NCBI RefSeq assembly: GCF_041075285.1
Contig: NZ_CP163512.1
Span: forward strand, 4,154,001 to 4,218,000
DNA: 64,000 nucleotides
Direction of reading: 5' to 3'
Source of the DNA: Providencia rettgeri
GTDB lineage: Bacteria > Pseudomonadota > Gammaproteobacteria > Enterobacterales > Enterobacteriaceae
A program made the position numbers and the translations under genes. The notes under the pieces were generated by a model. That model saw only the letters and a program-made list of their open reading frames with translations, had not been told where the DNA came from and made no database searches. This document shows positions 45,518-56,272 of this stretch, piece after piece. How positions within the stretch are numbered: position 1 is the first letter of the stretch; each line of letters opens with the position of its first letter.

Positions 45518-47203
45518 CTATTCAGCCACTTTATAAACCACTAAATTCTCACGGTATTCATCTGGTCTATGATTATGCCAAAAGAGAGTCATGCCTTGTG
45601 GGGCGGGCTTGACTTCTTTTGATAACACAATCAACCAGCGGCAATGCTGAGGCTTTTCGAACCTGTCTTGCCGTTGATGCAAGATCCCTGTGTAATAGTA
45701 CAACATTGGCGCTTCAGACTCGCCGATATTATCAGAAGCCATGCAATCGCTATCTGTAAATTGCCCAGATAAATGCTGCTCTAAATCGACAAACACCCCT
45801 TCGAAACCTTTGGTGTAATCAACCCAGCCTAAAAATAGCGTTAAAGTGATCCCCCAGACAGCACATAAACCCAAAGCCCAGTTTTTCATCAACTGAAAGG
45901 CAGGGGAGAAGTTCGGAATAATTCGGTTGCGTAAGAACCAAACGAGGGTGATCAGTAGCCCACTGAAAAAAGCCAAGGTGGAAAAGGGCATCTGGTAACT
46001 CATAGGGAGCCAACGGCTAAATAGCGTTAACCATTCTTGTTGGTGATTTGTTAGGGTGATGAAATAACTGATCCACAGAAACACCACCAATAATGACCAA
46101 AACAGTGCGGAGAAACGTGAAACCCCATTTAGTATCTTTTCAGGGATTGCCAACAGTACAGGGGTACCAATAATGGCCATCGGTGCGATAAAAGGAAGAA
46201 GGTACAACGCGCGACCAGAAGCCGAAATTTGCAAAAAAACGATACCTAATAGCGGGAATAACGTGAGTAAATAGCTATTAGCATTAACTAAGCGTTTGAT
46301 TGGGTGACGCAAAAAATAAGCCACTGCTAACAAACCTGATGGCAGGGCAAACAATGAAACGGCAGCAGGAATGCGTGTTAAATTCGCTTTTGCGCCTAGC
46401 TTTTCAACAGAAAAACCAAAAAAGCGACCTATATTATTTTCCCAAAACCAAACTATAAATAAATCAGGATGTTGTAAGTAAAGCTGAATTGGCCAAGGGA
46501 GGATAGCAAGAAGAGCGACGAGCCCAGCGGCAAAACTGTACAGCCAAAATTGCTTTGTGCGGCATTGAGTTAAAAATACAGGAGCGAGCAAGAGGCAAAT
46601 CCAAAGGACACCAGGAATAAAGACGCCTTTAGAGAGCATTGTCACCACGGTTCCTATACAGAGCCAAACGGCAGACATCCTCATTTTTTGTTGCAAAATC
46701 AACCCTAATAACCCATAAAGCCCAATTGTCGCCCCTGCGGTTAAGGCGACATCGGTAAACATATCATGGCTGTGGCGGATAAGCCCCGGCGCACTGACAT
46801 ACAGTGCAAATGCAACCCAAATGCGGATATCGGTAAAATCTTTCGCGACAAAAAAGCGGCGGGCTAATAAAACAAAAAATGAAAAATTAACCACTGAAAA
46901 AAATAGGCTGGCGGTTCGAGCCGCATCGTAAAGTGGCATAATCCCTGAAAATAAGTGGGATGTTATCGTAGCAACCCAATAATAAAGCGGGGGTTTTTCC
47001 ATAAAAGGTTCACCCGCATTGGTTGGAACTAGCCACTGCCCCGTTTCGTACATGGTTTGAATAATACCAAAACTGTAATTTTCATCTTGCTTCCATGGGC
47101 TATGACCATAGATACCCGGAAGTAAATAGAGGGCAAGGAAACCGATAAAAAGTAGTAAAACACCTCTTTGTAACGTGATGGATGGTGTATTTGTATTTGG
47201 CAT
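45518..47203 (-). CDS. ArnT-like GT39/GT83-family glycosyltransferase
   Basis: Inner-membrane polyprenyl-phosphate-sugar glycosyltransferase of 561 aa with about 11-12 hydrophobic segments. The N-terminal periplasmic loop has the catalytic acidic motif KQDENYSFG and the EKPPLYYWVATITSHLFSG region shared with ArnT and other PMT-superfamily enzymes. ArnT adds aminoarabinose to lipid A, giving polymyxin resistance. No arnBCADEF genes are adjacent, so this is either an orphan ArnT homologue or acts with another sugar donor. The start is AT-rich with a long intergenic region upstream. Confidence 0.82.
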   Translation of the reverse strand: MPNTNTPSITLQRGVLLLFIGFLALYLLPGIYGHSPWKQDENYSFGIIQTMYETGQWLVPTNAGEPFMEKPPLYYWVATITSHLFSGIMPLYDAARTASLFFSVVNFSFFVLLARRFFVAKDFTDIRIWVAFALYVSAPGLIRHSHDMFTDVALTAGATIGLYGLLGLILQQKMRMSAVWLCIGTVVTMLSKGVFIPGVLWICLLLAPVFLTQCRTKQFWLYSFAAGLVALLAILPWPIQLYLQHPDLFIVWFWENNIGRFFGFSVEKLGAKANLTRIPAAVSLFALPSGLLAVAYFLRHPIKRLVNANSYLLTLFPLLGIVFLQISASGRALYLLPFIAPMAIIGTPVLLAIPEKILNGVSRFSALFWSLLVVFLWISYFITLTNHQQEWLTLFSRWLPMSYQMPFSTLAFFSGLLITLVWFLRNRIIPNFSPAFQLMKNWALGLCAVWGITLTLFLGWVDYTKGFEGVFVDLEQHLSGQFTDSDCMASDNIGESEAPMLYYYTGILHQRQDRFEKPQHCRWLIVLSKEVKPAPQGMTLFWHNHRPDEYRENLVVYKVAE

Positions 47204-47845
47204 ATTTATTTAAAACTATAGTTCGTTAGGATAAAAATAAAATAATAACTGTGGTTAATAGTAATTAACCTAATATATTAAGAAATAATATCCAATTAGC
47301 GACAAATATGGATATTTTGTTAATAAATAATATTATTAGCTAATTTGCGTTTCATCTATTTTACCATGAATTAATAATGAGTTAGCGAAACCTTTTGTAA
47401 GCAAATATTCGGTGATTATACCAAAGAAAATAATCACGCTATCTAAACAAAGCTTATATGAAAATTAATTAGTGGTTTTTACGTGCTGTTATTTCTAATA
47501 AAAGGAGAAAAAATAAATAATAACGCGCAGAATTGATTTTATTATTAGGTATTTTATTCTATTTTTGTGGTGAAAAAATGAGCTAGATGTGGGTAAAAAA
47601 CTAAAAACACTTGATCATTTGCCCGTTTTCGAATGATAATTGCTCCCCTCACAATACGCCTTACTCTTATTTTTAAGCCAAACGATTGCGCCACTGTTTT
47701 GATTGAGGTTTTTCTCTCAGTCAATTTAGTTTTTATCAAAACGTAATCGTTTACGTCAGCGGATGTGTGATAAAGCCAGTTAGGTGAGCACATAAGCTTA
47801 CTGGCTTTTAGAATGTTCGTTTACCATTAACAGCAGAGGTACACC
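47204..47845. other. Intergenic region between ArnT-like gene and ghxP
   Basis: About 640 bases, very AT-rich in the left half. The only features I can support are the PurR-like palindrome at 47741-47756 and a GTTCG-rich leader before ghxP. A 79-codon minus-strand open frame here is not convincing. Confidence 0.5.
47741..47756. promoter_or_regulatory. PurR-type operator upstream of ghxP
   Basis: ACGTAATCGTTTACGT is a near-perfect palindrome centred on CG and close to the PurR consensus ACGCAAACGTTTGCGT. It lies 90 bases before the purine permease start. Confidence 0.7.
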
Positions 47846-49192
47846 ATGTCAGGCCAACCGGCTTCATCCAACTGCAAATTGGATTCATTTTTTAAGATCA
47901 CCGCTCGAGGCTCTTCCGTTCGCCGTGAAATCATTGCAGGGTTAACCACATTCTTAGCGATGGTCTACTCTGTTATTGTTGTGCCTGGTATGTTGGGGCA
48001 GGCTGGTTTTCCACCTACTGCTGTGTTTATTGCTACCTGCTTAGTGGCGGGGTTTGGCTCCTTACTAATGGGATTATGGGCGAATTTGCCGATGGCAATT
48101 GGCTGTGCCATTTCACTCACCGCGTTTACCGCATTTAGCTTAGTATTAGGCCAACAAATTAGTATTCCTGTTGCATTAGGGGCGGTATTCCTGATGGGGT
48201 GCTTGTTTACTATTATTTCTGTGACAGGCATTCGTAGCTGGATTTTACGGAATATGCCAATGGGGATCGCTCATGGCACAGGGATTGGTATCGGTCTGTT
48301 TTTATTATTGATCGCGGCAAATGGTGTCGGTTTGGTGATAAAAAATCCAAATGCAGGCTTACCTGTAGCTTTAGGTGAATTTACCTCTTTCCCTGTTTTA
48401 ATGTCATTAGCGGGTCTTGCGGTTATTTTCGGCTTGGAAAAGCGCCGTGTACCGGGTGGCGTGTTATTGGTGATTATTGCTATTTCAATTATTGGTTTAA
48501 TTTTTGACCCAGCCGTGAAATATCAAGGTTTCTTTAAGTTACCGTCATTAGGTGATGAAGGTCTTTCTCTGGTGTTCAACATGGACATTATGGGCGCATT
48601 ACAACCAATGGTTTTGCCGAGCTTGTTGGCGTTAGTGATGACCGCCGTATTTGATGCGACGGGGACGATCCGTGCAGTTGCTGGACAAGCCAACTTATTA
48701 GATAAAGACGGGCAAATTATTGATGGTGGAAAAGCGTTAACCGCTGACTCCGTAAGCAGCATTTTTGCGGGGGCGATTGGTGCTTCACCTGCGGCGGTTT
48801 ATATTGAATCTGCTGCTGGGACTGCCGCAGGCGGTCGTACAGGTTTAACTGCTGTTGTTGTCGGTGTGTTATTTCTGTTGATCTTGTTTTTATCGCCGTT
48901 GTCATACTTAGTGCCTGCTTATGCGACCGCGCCAGCCCTGATGTACGTTGGGTTATTAATGTTAAGCAATGTCTCGAAATTGAATTTTGATGATTTTGTT
49001 GATTCAATGTCGGGTCTATTGTGTGCGGTGTTTATTGTCCTGACGTGTAATATCGTAACGGGTATTATGCTTGGCTTCGCAGCCTTAGTCATTGGTCGCA
49101 TTTGCGCAGGTGAATGGCGTAAATTGAATATCGGAACCGTTGTGATTGCAGTACTTTTGGTGGCGTTTTATGCTACCGATTTGGCAATTTAA
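47846..49192 (+). CDS. ghxP: Guanine/hypoxanthine permease
   Basis: NCS2/AzgA-like purine permease of 448 aa (E. coli GhxP/YjcD 449). It contains [19 protein letters not shown], the long conserved [19 protein letters not shown], and the signature [18 protein letters not shown], all nearly as in YjcD. About 12-14 membrane segments. Followed by yjcE, the same neighbour as in E. coli. PurR regulation is likely from the upstream palindrome. Confidence 0.94.
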   Translation: MSGQPASSNCKLDSFFKITARGSSVRREIIAGLTTFLAMVYSVIVVPGMLGQAGFPPTAVFIATCLVAGFGSLLMGLWANLPMAIGCAISLTAFTAFSLVLGQQISIPVALGAVFLMGCLFTIISVTGIRSWILRNMPMGIAHGTGIGIGLFLLLIAANGVGLVIKNPNAGLPVALGEFTSFPVLMSLAGLAVIFGLEKRRVPGGVLLVIIAISIIGLIFDPAVKYQGFFKLPSLGDEGLSLVFNMDIMGALQPMVLPSLLALVMTAVFDATGTIRAVAGQANLLDKDGQIIDGGKALTADSVSSIFAGAIGASPAAVYIESAAGTAAGGRTGLTAVVVGVLFLLILFLSPLSYLVPAYATAPALMYVGLLMLSNVSKLNFDDFVDSMSGLLCAVFIVLTCNIVTGIMLGFAALVIGRICAGEWRKLNIGTVVIAVLLVAFYATDLAI

Positions 49193-49206
49193 AGTTAATT
49201 ATATCA

Positions 49207-49233
49207 ACAAGGCGGGGGTTGTTACCGCCTTGT
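49207..49233 (+). terminator. Hairpin after ghxP
   Basis: ACAAGGCGG and CCGCCTTGT form a 9-bp stem around a 9-base loop; there is no T-run. Confidence 0.55.
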
Positions 49234-49449
49234 AACGCATTATTTCGATTAATCGCAAAGTATAAATTTTTTTCCCATAGAACGGGTAGCTAGGGATAGA
49301 ATAGATACAAGGTGATGATCAAGTGGATGGGCTATTTTTCACTTGTAAGCGCTTATTTGTCATAATCGAAGTCTGGACGGTGCTATCTCTTACTATGCGG
49401 CGGCAGGCAAATTTGGATTCTGGTCGTTTGGTTAATCAGTAAGGGCAAC

Positions 49450-51099
49450 ATGGAAATTTTCTTTACCATACTTATTTTGATTTTAGCCGTCTCTGTTTCA
49501 GGGGTTGCCGCTAAAATTCTTCCTATCCGTATTCCGCTTCCACTTATTCAAATCGCTATTGGTGCATTGCTGGCTTGGCCACAATTTGGCTTACATGTGA
49601 CCTTTGATCCCGAACTGTTTATGGTTCTGCTGATCCCGCCTTTGCTGTTTGTTGATGGCTGGAAAACACCCACCCGTGAATTTTTCCAAAATGGGCGGGA
49701 GATTTTTATTCTTGTACTGGTGTTGGTACTAGTCACTGTGATTGGTATTGGCTACTTAATTTACTGGTTAATGCCGGGTATTCCACTGATTGCCGCATTT
49801 GCCCTTGCTGCGGTGCTTTCGCCAACGGATGCGGTTGCGTTATCTTCCATCGTAGGGAAAGGGCGTATTCCTAAACGGATGATGAGTGTCCTCGAAGGTG
49901 AAGCATTAATGAATGATGCTTCAGGTCTGGTGGCATTAAAATTCGCTGTCGCAATTGCTATGGGCACCATGGTGTTTAGTACATCAGGGGTAACCATTGA
50001 ATTTTTCAAAGTCGCCGTGGGGGGATTATTGGCAGGGATTATTGTGACTTGGTTGTACAGTAAATCCTTGCGCTTAATGAGTCGCTGGAGTGGTGATGAT
50101 CCTGCGACGCAAATTGTTTTTATGCTACTTCTGCCATTCGCTTCATATATGATTGCAGAACACATTGGTTTTTCAGGTATCTTAGCCGCAGTCGCTGCGG
50201 GGATGACTATCACTAAATCTGGCGTGATCCGCAATGCGCCATTGGCGATGCGTCTGCGTGCAGATAGTGTTTGGTCGATGTTGGAGTTTGTATTTAACGG
50301 TTTAGTCTTCATCATGTTAGGACTGCAATTGCCGGGGATCTGGAAAACTTCAGTCATTCAAGCAGATCTCGATCCAAGTGTTGAAACATGGATGCTGTTT
50401 GCCGCTGTTGCCATTATTTACTTTGCCTTATTATTGCTGCGTTTTTGTTGGCTATGGCTGATGAAAAGATTTAGCCGTTTGTTTTTAAAGAAAAAACCGT
50501 TGCAATTTGCTAACTATACTGTGCGTGAACTGTGGCTGGCTTCTTTTGCGGGAGTTCGCGGGGCAATTACTTTAGCCGGTGTACTCTCTATTCCACTGTT
50601 TTTAACCGATGGCTCACCATTCCCTGCTCGTTATCAATTGGTGTTTATCGCAGCAGGGGTCATTTTGTTCTCCATTTTTGCAGGGGTCATTGCACTGCCA
50701 TTATTATTACGTAATTTTAAAGTGAGTGACAAAGAAGCGGATGCTAACGAAATTCGTATGGCGAAGGCCAAAATGGCGGAAGTGGCGATTGTCAGTTTAA
50801 ATAAAATGGAAGAGCGTTTATCTGCGGATGTGGACGAAAAGCTCGACTCAGAAGATATCAGCGAGGTTGCCTCTCGCGTTACGGGGTATCTGAGACGCCG
50901 CACAGCAGAGCAAGATGAAATGGAACATAACTTGCAAATTGAAGACCTTGAGCGTCGTTTCCGTTTGACTGCGCTGCGTGCTGAGCGTGGTGAGCTTTAT
51001 CACTTACGTGCCACGAAAAAAATCAGTAATGAGACGCTGCAATCTTTGTTGATTGACTTAGATTTATTAGAAGCGGTGCTGATTGAAAAAGAGCATTAA
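49450..51099 (+). CDS. yjcE: CPA1 Na+/H+ antiporter YjcE
   Basis: Cation/proton antiporter of 549 aa, exactly the length of E. coli YjcE. The NhaP-type core has ALAAVLSPTDAVALSSIVG and EGEALMNDASGLVALKFAV with the ND ion-binding pair, and ASFAGVRGAITLAGVLSIP near the end of the membrane domain. A soluble C-terminal helical tail of about 120 residues (KMEERLSADVDEKL onward) follows. It lies after ghxP as in E. coli. Confidence 0.94.
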   Translation: MEIFFTILILILAVSVSGVAAKILPIRIPLPLIQIAIGALLAWPQFGLHVTFDPELFMVLLIPPLLFVDGWKTPTREFFQNGREIFILVLVLVLVTVIGIGYLIYWLMPGIPLIAAFALAAVLSPTDAVALSSIVGKGRIPKRMMSVLEGEALMNDASGLVALKFAVAIAMGTMVFSTSGVTIEFFKVAVGGLLAGIIVTWLYSKSLRLMSRWSGDDPATQIVFMLLLPFASYMIAEHIGFSGILAAVAAGMTITKSGVIRNAPLAMRLRADSVWSMLEFVFNGLVFIMLGLQLPGIWKTSVIQADLDPSVETWMLFAAVAIIYFALLLLRFCWLWLMKRFSRLFLKKKPLQFANYTVRELWLASFAGVRGAITLAGVLSIPLFLTDGSPFPARYQLVFIAAGVILFSIFAGVIALPLLLRNFKVSDKEADANEIRMAKAKMAEVAIVSLNKMEERLSADVDEKLDSEDISEVASRVTGYLRRRTAEQDEMEHNLQIEDLERRFRLTALRAERGELYHLRATKKISNETLQSLLIDLDLLEAVLIEKEH

Positions 51100-51156
51100 T
51101 ATGAAAAACCGAGTATTCTACTCAACATTCTTTAGCTTGAGATAAAGTATAGTCTT

Positions 51157-52056
51157 ATGTGGTTACTCGTTATCACGACGCTGCTTTGGGCAGCGTCTTT
51201 TAGTTTGATTGGTGAATATTTAGCAGGTCAAGTCGATAGCTGGTTCTCTGTGCTGGTGCGTGTTGGCCTTGCCTCACTGGTATTCCTACCTTTTCTTCGC
51301 TGGCGTCGCTTTAGTGCTAAAGTGATTTCACTATACATGTTAGTGGGCGCTTGCCAGCTTGGGATCATGTATCTATTTGTTTTTCATGCATATCAATACC
51401 TTACAGTGGCGGAATTTTTACTATTCACGGTATTAACGCCGCTGTATGTCACGTTAGTTTATGATTTATTAGAGGGGCAGCCACTGCGTAAAGGGTATTT
51501 ATTTAGCTCATTACTGGCGGTGATCGGCGCAGCAATTATTCGCTATGACCATCTGAGCGGCTCCTTCTGGCTAGGGCTTATGCTTGTACAGTTAGCCAAT
51601 ATCTTTTTTGCTATCGGGCAGGTGGGATATAAGCGTTTGATGGAGGTATATCCGATCCCTCAACATCAAGCTTTTTCATGGTTCTACCTTGGCGCAACGC
51701 TCATTGCGTTTATCGGCTGGTTATTGTTTGGTAATAAGTCCATGATGCCAACGACAAATCTCCAATGGGGTGTGTTGCTGTGGCTTGGTATCGCTGCATC
51801 GGGTATTGGTTATTTTATGTGGAATTATGGGGCGACAAAAGTGGATGCTGGAACCCTTGCTATCATGAATAACATGATGGTTCCAGCAGGTCTATTAGTG
51901 AATTTCGCCATTTGGCAGCAACATCCTAATTGGTTGAGCTTTACCATTGGATCGAGCTTAATAATTGCTTCTCTTTGGGTGCATAAGCGCTGGATACTTT
52001 CGCGGGCTTCACATAAGAAAGGTTCTCCACCGCGTGATCTGTCGCAGTCTCAGTAA
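51157..52056 (+). CDS. EamA-family (DMT superfamily) transporter
   Basis: Ten-helix drug/metabolite transporter of 299 aa with two EamA repeats (first starting [20 protein letters not shown], second from [20 protein letters not shown]). The substrate is unknown; carboxylate/amino acid export is common in the family. The last 116 bases overlap the 3' end of metR on the opposite strand; the overlapping C-terminal tail is hydrophilic ([19 protein letters not shown]). Confidence 0.85.
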   Translation: MWLLVITTLLWAASFSLIGEYLAGQVDSWFSVLVRVGLASLVFLPFLRWRRFSAKVISLYMLVGACQLGIMYLFVFHAYQYLTVAEFLLFTVLTPLYVTLVYDLLEGQPLRKGYLFSSLLAVIGAAIIRYDHLSGSFWLGLMLVQLANIFFAIGQVGYKRLMEVYPIPQHQAFSWFYLGATLIAFIGWLLFGNKSMMPTTNLQWGVLLWLGIAASGIGYFMWNYGATKVDAGTLAIMNNMMVPAGLLVNFAIWQQHPNWLSFTIGSSLIIASLWVHKRWILSRASHKKGSPPRDLSQSQ

Positions 52057-52897
52057 AGGCTTCGATCGCTGGCTGGCGTTGCTCTCCTTCACGGCATGCA
52101 GCGTACAGTCGGCTCCATAAACCGCTTCCTAACGTCTTGGTCTTAATTAATCCTTGTTTTTCAAAGGAGTCTACTGCCCAATGAGGTAATGCAGCAATAC
52201 CCATTTTGGCTGCGACCATTTGGATTAAAATTAATGTGTTATCCACATTTTTCACGTTAGGTGAAACACCGGCAGGTTGCAAAAAGTGGCGCCAAACATC
52301 GAAACGCTCACGCTGTACAGGGTAGAGCAGCAAGGTTTCATCCGCCAGATCGTGGGGCTTAATTTGTGGTTTCTTCGCAAGTGGGTGGTCACTCGCAACA
52401 ATCAATTTCACTTCATAATCAAACATCGGTGTGTAATGAATACCTTGATCAGGCAAAATGTCTGACGTCATCACAAGGTCGAGCTCCCTTGAGAGTAATT
52501 CAGGTTGCGGGTCGAAAGTCACACCTGATTTAAAATCTACACTTACCTGTGGCCAAGTTTGCCTAAATTGTTGTAATGCAGGTGTTAGCCATTGAATGCA
52601 ACTGTGGCACTCGATAGCAATACGCAGAGCACAAATCCCCGGTTCATTACAGACTCGAATGGCGTCTTTCACTAATGGCAGCACTTGTTGTGCTAATTGC
52701 AATAAAACTTCCCCTTGCGGCGTAAACCGTAATGGTTGGCTTTTTCGTACAAATAAGCGAAAGCCTAACCGATGCTCTAAATCACTAAACTGATGTGATA
52801 GAGCCGATTGCGTTTGATGCAAGTGTGTCGCTGTGGCCGCTAATGAACCGTACTGGCTGAGTGCTTGCAATGTCTTTAAATGTTTTAATTCGATCAT
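51941..52897 (-). CDS. metR: LysR-type activator of methionine genes, MetR
   Basis: LysR-family regulator of 318 aa (E. coli MetR 317). The N-terminal winged HTH is [20 protein letters not shown] ... [15 protein letters not shown], with [18 protein letters not shown], followed by the effector domain that senses homocysteine. Divergent from metE with a 108-base intergenic region, as in other Enterobacterales. Its 3' end overlaps the convergent EamA gene by 116 bases. Confidence 0.95.
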   Translation of the reverse strand: MIELKHLKTLQALSQYGSLAATATHLHQTQSALSHQFSDLEHRLGFRLFVRKSQPLRFTPQGEVLLQLAQQVLPLVKDAIRVCNEPGICALRIAIECHSCIQWLTPALQQFRQTWPQVSVDFKSGVTFDPQPELLSRELDLVMTSDILPDQGIHYTPMFDYEVKLIVASDHPLAKKPQIKPHDLADETLLLYPVQRERFDVWRHFLQPAGVSPNVKNVDNTLILIQMVAAKMGIAALPHWAVDSFEKQGLIKTKTLGSGLWSRLYAACREGEQRQPAIEAFTETATDHAVENLSYVKPAKVSSAYAPKEKQLLSSIQW

Positions 52898-52961
52898 GAG
52901 AAACCTTCACGGAGACAATGAAATATTTGCGCTTGTGCTTTATACAGTACCTGTTGATTAT

Positions 52962-52985
52962 AGATGTGTAAACATCTAGACGGCT
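52962..52985. promoter_or_regulatory. Three tandem Met boxes (MetJ operator)
   Basis: AGATGTGT, AAACATCT and AGACGGCT lie end to end as 8-bp units, each close to AGACGTCT, 21 bases before metE. Tandem 8-mers are the MetJ recognition pattern. Confidence 0.8.
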
Positions 52986-53005
52986 AAATATTTTAAGGGG
53001 TCAAT

Positions 53006-55285
53006 ATGTCTGTTATAAATCATACACTTGGTTTTCCACGCATTGGTCTGAAAAGAGAGTTAAAACGTGCACAAGAAGATTATTGGGCAGGAAAGATTGA
53101 CCAATCTGCACTTTTAGCTGTGGGTCATGAGCTGCGCATTCGCCACTGGGAACAGCAAAAAAAAGCCGGTGTAGAATTATTACCGGTGGGTGATTTTGCT
53201 TGGTATGACCAAATCCTGACAACCAGTCTACTATTAGGCAACGTGCCGCCACGCCATCAAAATAAAGATAGCTCTATTGATTTAGATACCTTATTTAGAG
53301 TCGCTCGTGGTCGCGCGCCAACAGGGGCACCAGCACCAGCGAGTGAAATGACAAAGTGGTTTAATACCAACTACCACTACATTGTGCCTGAATTTCAAAA
53401 AGGGCAAAAATTTGCGCTATCTTGGAACCAATTGTTTGATGAGGTCGATGAAGCGTTAGCATTAGGTCATCGGGTTAAACCCGTGGTTATTGGACCAATT
53501 ACCTACCTGTGGTTAGGCAAGGTGAAAGGTGAACCATTTGACCGTTTATCCCTATTGAATGAGTTATTACCTGTTTACCAAGAAATATTGGCGCGTTTAG
53601 CCGAGAAAGGGATTGAGTGGGTACAAATCGATGAACCCGCATTGGTACTGGACTTACCAATTGAATGGCAACAGGCTTATCAATCGGCCTATCAAGCATT
53701 ATCGGGTCAAACAAAATTGCTGTTAACAACTTATTTTGATGGTATTAATCATCACTTAGATATCATCAAACAGTTACCTGTGCAGGGGCTACACGTCGAT
53801 ATTGTGGCGGGCTCCGATGATGTGGAACAACTGCATCAAGCACTACCTGCTGACTGGGTGTTATCACTGGGAGTGATTAATGGACGTAATGTATGGAAAG
53901 CCGACCTTGGTGAGAAATTTGCCCAAGTAAAACCGTTGTTAGGTAAACGTTCAGTGTGGGTGGGCACATCTTGTTCATTACTTCATAGCCCCATTGATTT
54001 AAATGATGAAACTCGCTTAGATACGGAAGTTAAAAGCTGGTTTGCGTTTGCGTTACAAAAATGCGAAGAACTCTCGCTGTTGAGTGATGCTCTGAATCAA
54101 CCCACTGAAGCAAATGTGGCTGCATTAGAAACATACAGTGCTCCAATTCGTGCTCGTAAAACCTCAACTCGCGTAAATAATATTGCGGTCGCGCAACGTT
54201 TAGCGGCAATCCGCCAAGGGGATAGTGAGCGTACTAGCCCATATCCACAACGTGCCCAGCGCCAACGTAAGCGTTTTAACTTACCATTATGGCCAACAAC
54301 GACGATTGGCTCTTTCCCTCAAACCAGTGAAATTAGAACATTACGATTAGATTTCAAAAAAGGTCATGTGGATAAAACCTATTACCGCACAAATATCAGC
54401 GAACACATCAAACAAGCGATCAAAGAGCAAGAGGTTTTGGACATTGATGTGTTAGTACACGGCGAAGCAGAACGTAACGACATGGTTGAGTATTTTGGTG
54501 AACACTTTGAGGGTTATGTATTTACTCAAAATGGTTGGGTACAAAGCTATGGCTCACGCTGTGTAAAACCCCCGGTGATCATTGGCGATATTAGTCGTCC
54601 GCAGGCAATTACCGTGGAATGGGCGAAATATGCGCAATCTTTAACGGAAAAACCAGTTAAAGGCATGTTAACGGGGCCTGTCACTATTCTATGCTGGTCA
54701 TTCCCCCGCGAAGATGTCAGCCGTGAAACCATTGCAAAACAAATCGCACTTGCGCTGCGTGATGAAGTGGACGATTTACAAAAAGCGGGTATCGGTATTA
54801 TACAGATTGATGAACCCGCTTTACGTGAAGGTTTGCCACTGCGTAGAAATGAATGGACAGCATACTTAAAATGGGCCGTTGATGCCTTTAAGCTGAGCGC
54901 AGCCATTGCTGAAGATGACACGCAAATCCATACACATATGTGTTATTGCGAGTTTAATGACATTATGGATTCCATCGCGGCACTGGATGCTGATGTGATT
55001 ACCATTGAAACTTCACGCTCAGATATGGAATTACTGGATGCATTTGAAGATTTTGATTATCCAAATGAAATTGGACCGGGTGTTTATGATATTCACTCAC
55101 CGAATGTACCAAATGTGGAGTGGATTGTTGCATTGCTCAGAAAAGCAGCAAGCCGTGTCCCTGTTGAGCGTTTATGGGTCAATCCAGATTGTGGACTAAA
55201 AACTCGTGGTTGGGTTGAAACCCGTCAAGCGCTAGCCAATATGGTACAAGCGGCAAAATTGTTGAGAAATGAGCACACATCTTAA
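53006..55285 (+). CDS. metE: Cobalamin-independent methionine synthase
   Basis: Zinc enzyme of 759 aa that methylates homocysteine with methyltetrahydropteroyltriglutamate. The N-terminal pterin domain starts [19 protein letters not shown]; the catalytic C-terminal barrel begins [15 protein letters not shown] and holds zinc ligands in [11 protein letters not shown] and [10 protein letters not shown], with the [11 protein letters not shown] substrate region. AAGGGG precedes the ATG. Upstream Met boxes and divergent metR predict MetJ repression and MetR activation. Its terminator is duplicated around element copy C. Confidence 0.98.
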   Translation: MSVINHTLGFPRIGLKRELKRAQEDYWAGKIDQSALLAVGHELRIRHWEQQKKAGVELLPVGDFAWYDQILTTSLLLGNVPPRHQNKDSSIDLDTLFRVARGRAPTGAPAPASEMTKWFNTNYHYIVPEFQKGQKFALSWNQLFDEVDEALALGHRVKPVVIGPITYLWLGKVKGEPFDRLSLLNELLPVYQEILARLAEKGIEWVQIDEPALVLDLPIEWQQAYQSAYQALSGQTKLLLTTYFDGINHHLDIIKQLPVQGLHVDIVAGSDDVEQLHQALPADWVLSLGVINGRNVWKADLGEKFAQVKPLLGKRSVWVGTSCSLLHSPIDLNDETRLDTEVKSWFAFALQKCEELSLLSDALNQPTEANVAALETYSAPIRARKTSTRVNNIAVAQRLAAIRQGDSERTSPYPQRAQRQRKRFNLPLWPTTTIGSFPQTSEIRTLRLDFKKGHVDKTYYRTNISEHIKQAIKEQEVLDIDVLVHGEAERNDMVEYFGEHFEGYVFTQNGWVQSYGSRCVKPPVIIGDISRPQAITVEWAKYAQSLTEKPVKGMLTGPVTILCWSFPREDVSRETIAKQIALALRDEVDDLQKAGIGIIQIDEPALREGLPLRRNEWTAYLKWAVDAFKLSAAIAEDDTQIHTHMCYCEFNDIMDSIAALDADVITIETSRSDMELLDAFEDFDYPNEIGPGVYDIHSPNVPNVEWIVALLRKAASRVPVERLWVNPDCGLKTRGWVETRQALANMVQAAKLLRNEHTS

Positions 55286-55297
55286 TTGAAATAACAA

Positions 55298-55475
55298 AAG
55301 GCAGGGAAACCTGCCCCAGACGGCTGACAAACATATCATGTTTGGCGGCAGTCTGAATAGGTTTTGAAAATAAACTAGGAAAATCAATATATTGATTTTC
55401 GCCTAATAACACAAAGTGGGAAAAACCACGCTTTTATCCCACTTTGTCAACAACCTGAGGCAGGGAAACCTGCCC
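55298..55475 (+). mobile_element. Hairpin-targeting MITE-like element, copy C
   Basis: A 142-bp element (55316-55457), same orientation as copy A. It is flanked by identical 18-bp direct repeats AGGCAGGGAAACCTGCCC (55298-55315 and 55458-55475). Each repeat is the metE hairpin, a GGCAGG/CCTGCC stem with a GAAA loop. The left hairpin is followed by element sequence, the right by TTTAGG. The 5' internal hairpin has tip pairing CAAACAT/ATGTTTG. Confidence 0.85.
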
Positions 55476-55501
55476 TTTAGGAGACACAGAAGGTTAATGG
55501 A

Positions 55502-55891
55502 TTAACCAAATAATTTGGATTTCAACAGATTCATGCCAATAGAGGCTAGGTCGAGGTTCTCTGGGATCTCGCCATTGGGTGTTGCACTATCAACCAGTTG
55601 AGGGAGGTATTTGGCGATTAAATCTGATGTTGATTGTGTATCTAAGCCTACAGATTGTGCGAGCTCTTGGATATTGACGTTGCCAAAAACTTGCATTAAT
55701 TGACTACCATCAATCGGCAAATTGACGCCTTCGCTAATCCACGAAGTAATAATGCCACCTAAGCCTTGCTCGTTAAATTTATCGATGACACCAGAAAGGC
55801 CACCTTGGTTTTCAATCCACTTAATAACAGATTGAAATTGTTGCATTTTATCCCCTGCAACCATGCCTAACATTTGATCTAATAGCCCCAT
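55502..55891 (-). CDS. yidB: YidB family protein (DUF937)
   Basis: Soluble protein of 129 aa (E. coli YidB 132) of the DUF937 family. It begins MGLLDQMLGM and contains GGLSGVIDKFNEQGLGGIIT and SWISEGVNLPIDGSQLMQVFG (shown in part), typical of YidB. Function unknown. It is convergent with metE; the right hairpin of copy C lies 27 bases past its stop. Confidence 0.9.
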   Translation of the reverse strand: MGLLDQMLGMVAGDKMQQFQSVIKWIENQGGLSGVIDKFNEQGLGGIITSWISEGVNLPIDGSQLMQVFGNVNIQELAQSVGLDTQSTSDLIAKYLPQLVDSATPNGEIPENLDLASIGMNLLKSKLFG

Positions 55892-56269
55892 TTTTGACTC
55901 CTAAGTTACATGCCAATTGATGCTCTCACTCATAGTATGGAGCATTATTTGAAAAATTGTAGGTCGCTATTGTGATCAATTTATTTTTCAGGTCAATGAA
56001 AATGGGGGGAATTATGGCAATTTAATTTAAAAACGATGTGATGGAATGTATGGAAAATGTGAATAATTACAGCCAATGTCACATTTTTTATCACATATTC
56101 TTGTGAATGCATCTAGTAATAATTTTTTTATTTACTTGTTTATTTTCAATTGATTGCGTTTGTTTTGGTTGTTTTTTATATTGTTGTTAATGTGATTTTG
56201 GTCATGTGTTTGTGAATTTCGTTATGTGAAAATTTAAAGCAATCACGAAGATTAACAACATTAGGGATC
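55892..56269. promoter_or_regulatory. Promoter region of the tetronate operon with a CRP-like site
   Basis: About 380 AT-rich bases between divergent yidB and ltnD. TGTGATTTTGGTCATG at 56191-56206 resembles the CRP consensus (TGTGA-N6-TCACA, one mismatch in the right arm shown) and lies about 65 bases before the operon start. No operator for the operon's DeoR-type regulator could be assigned. Confidence 0.5.
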
Positions 56270-56272
56270 ATG

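Noticed and set aside
47554..47793. Minus-strand 79-codon open frame upstream of ghxP
   Set aside because: It covers the PurR-like operator and promoter region, has no recognisable domain and no convincing ribosome-binding site.
52897..52909. MetR binding site TGAGAAACCTTCA at the metR start
   Set aside because: It differs from TGAA-N5-TTCA and overlaps the start codon of metR; too weak to list as a feature.
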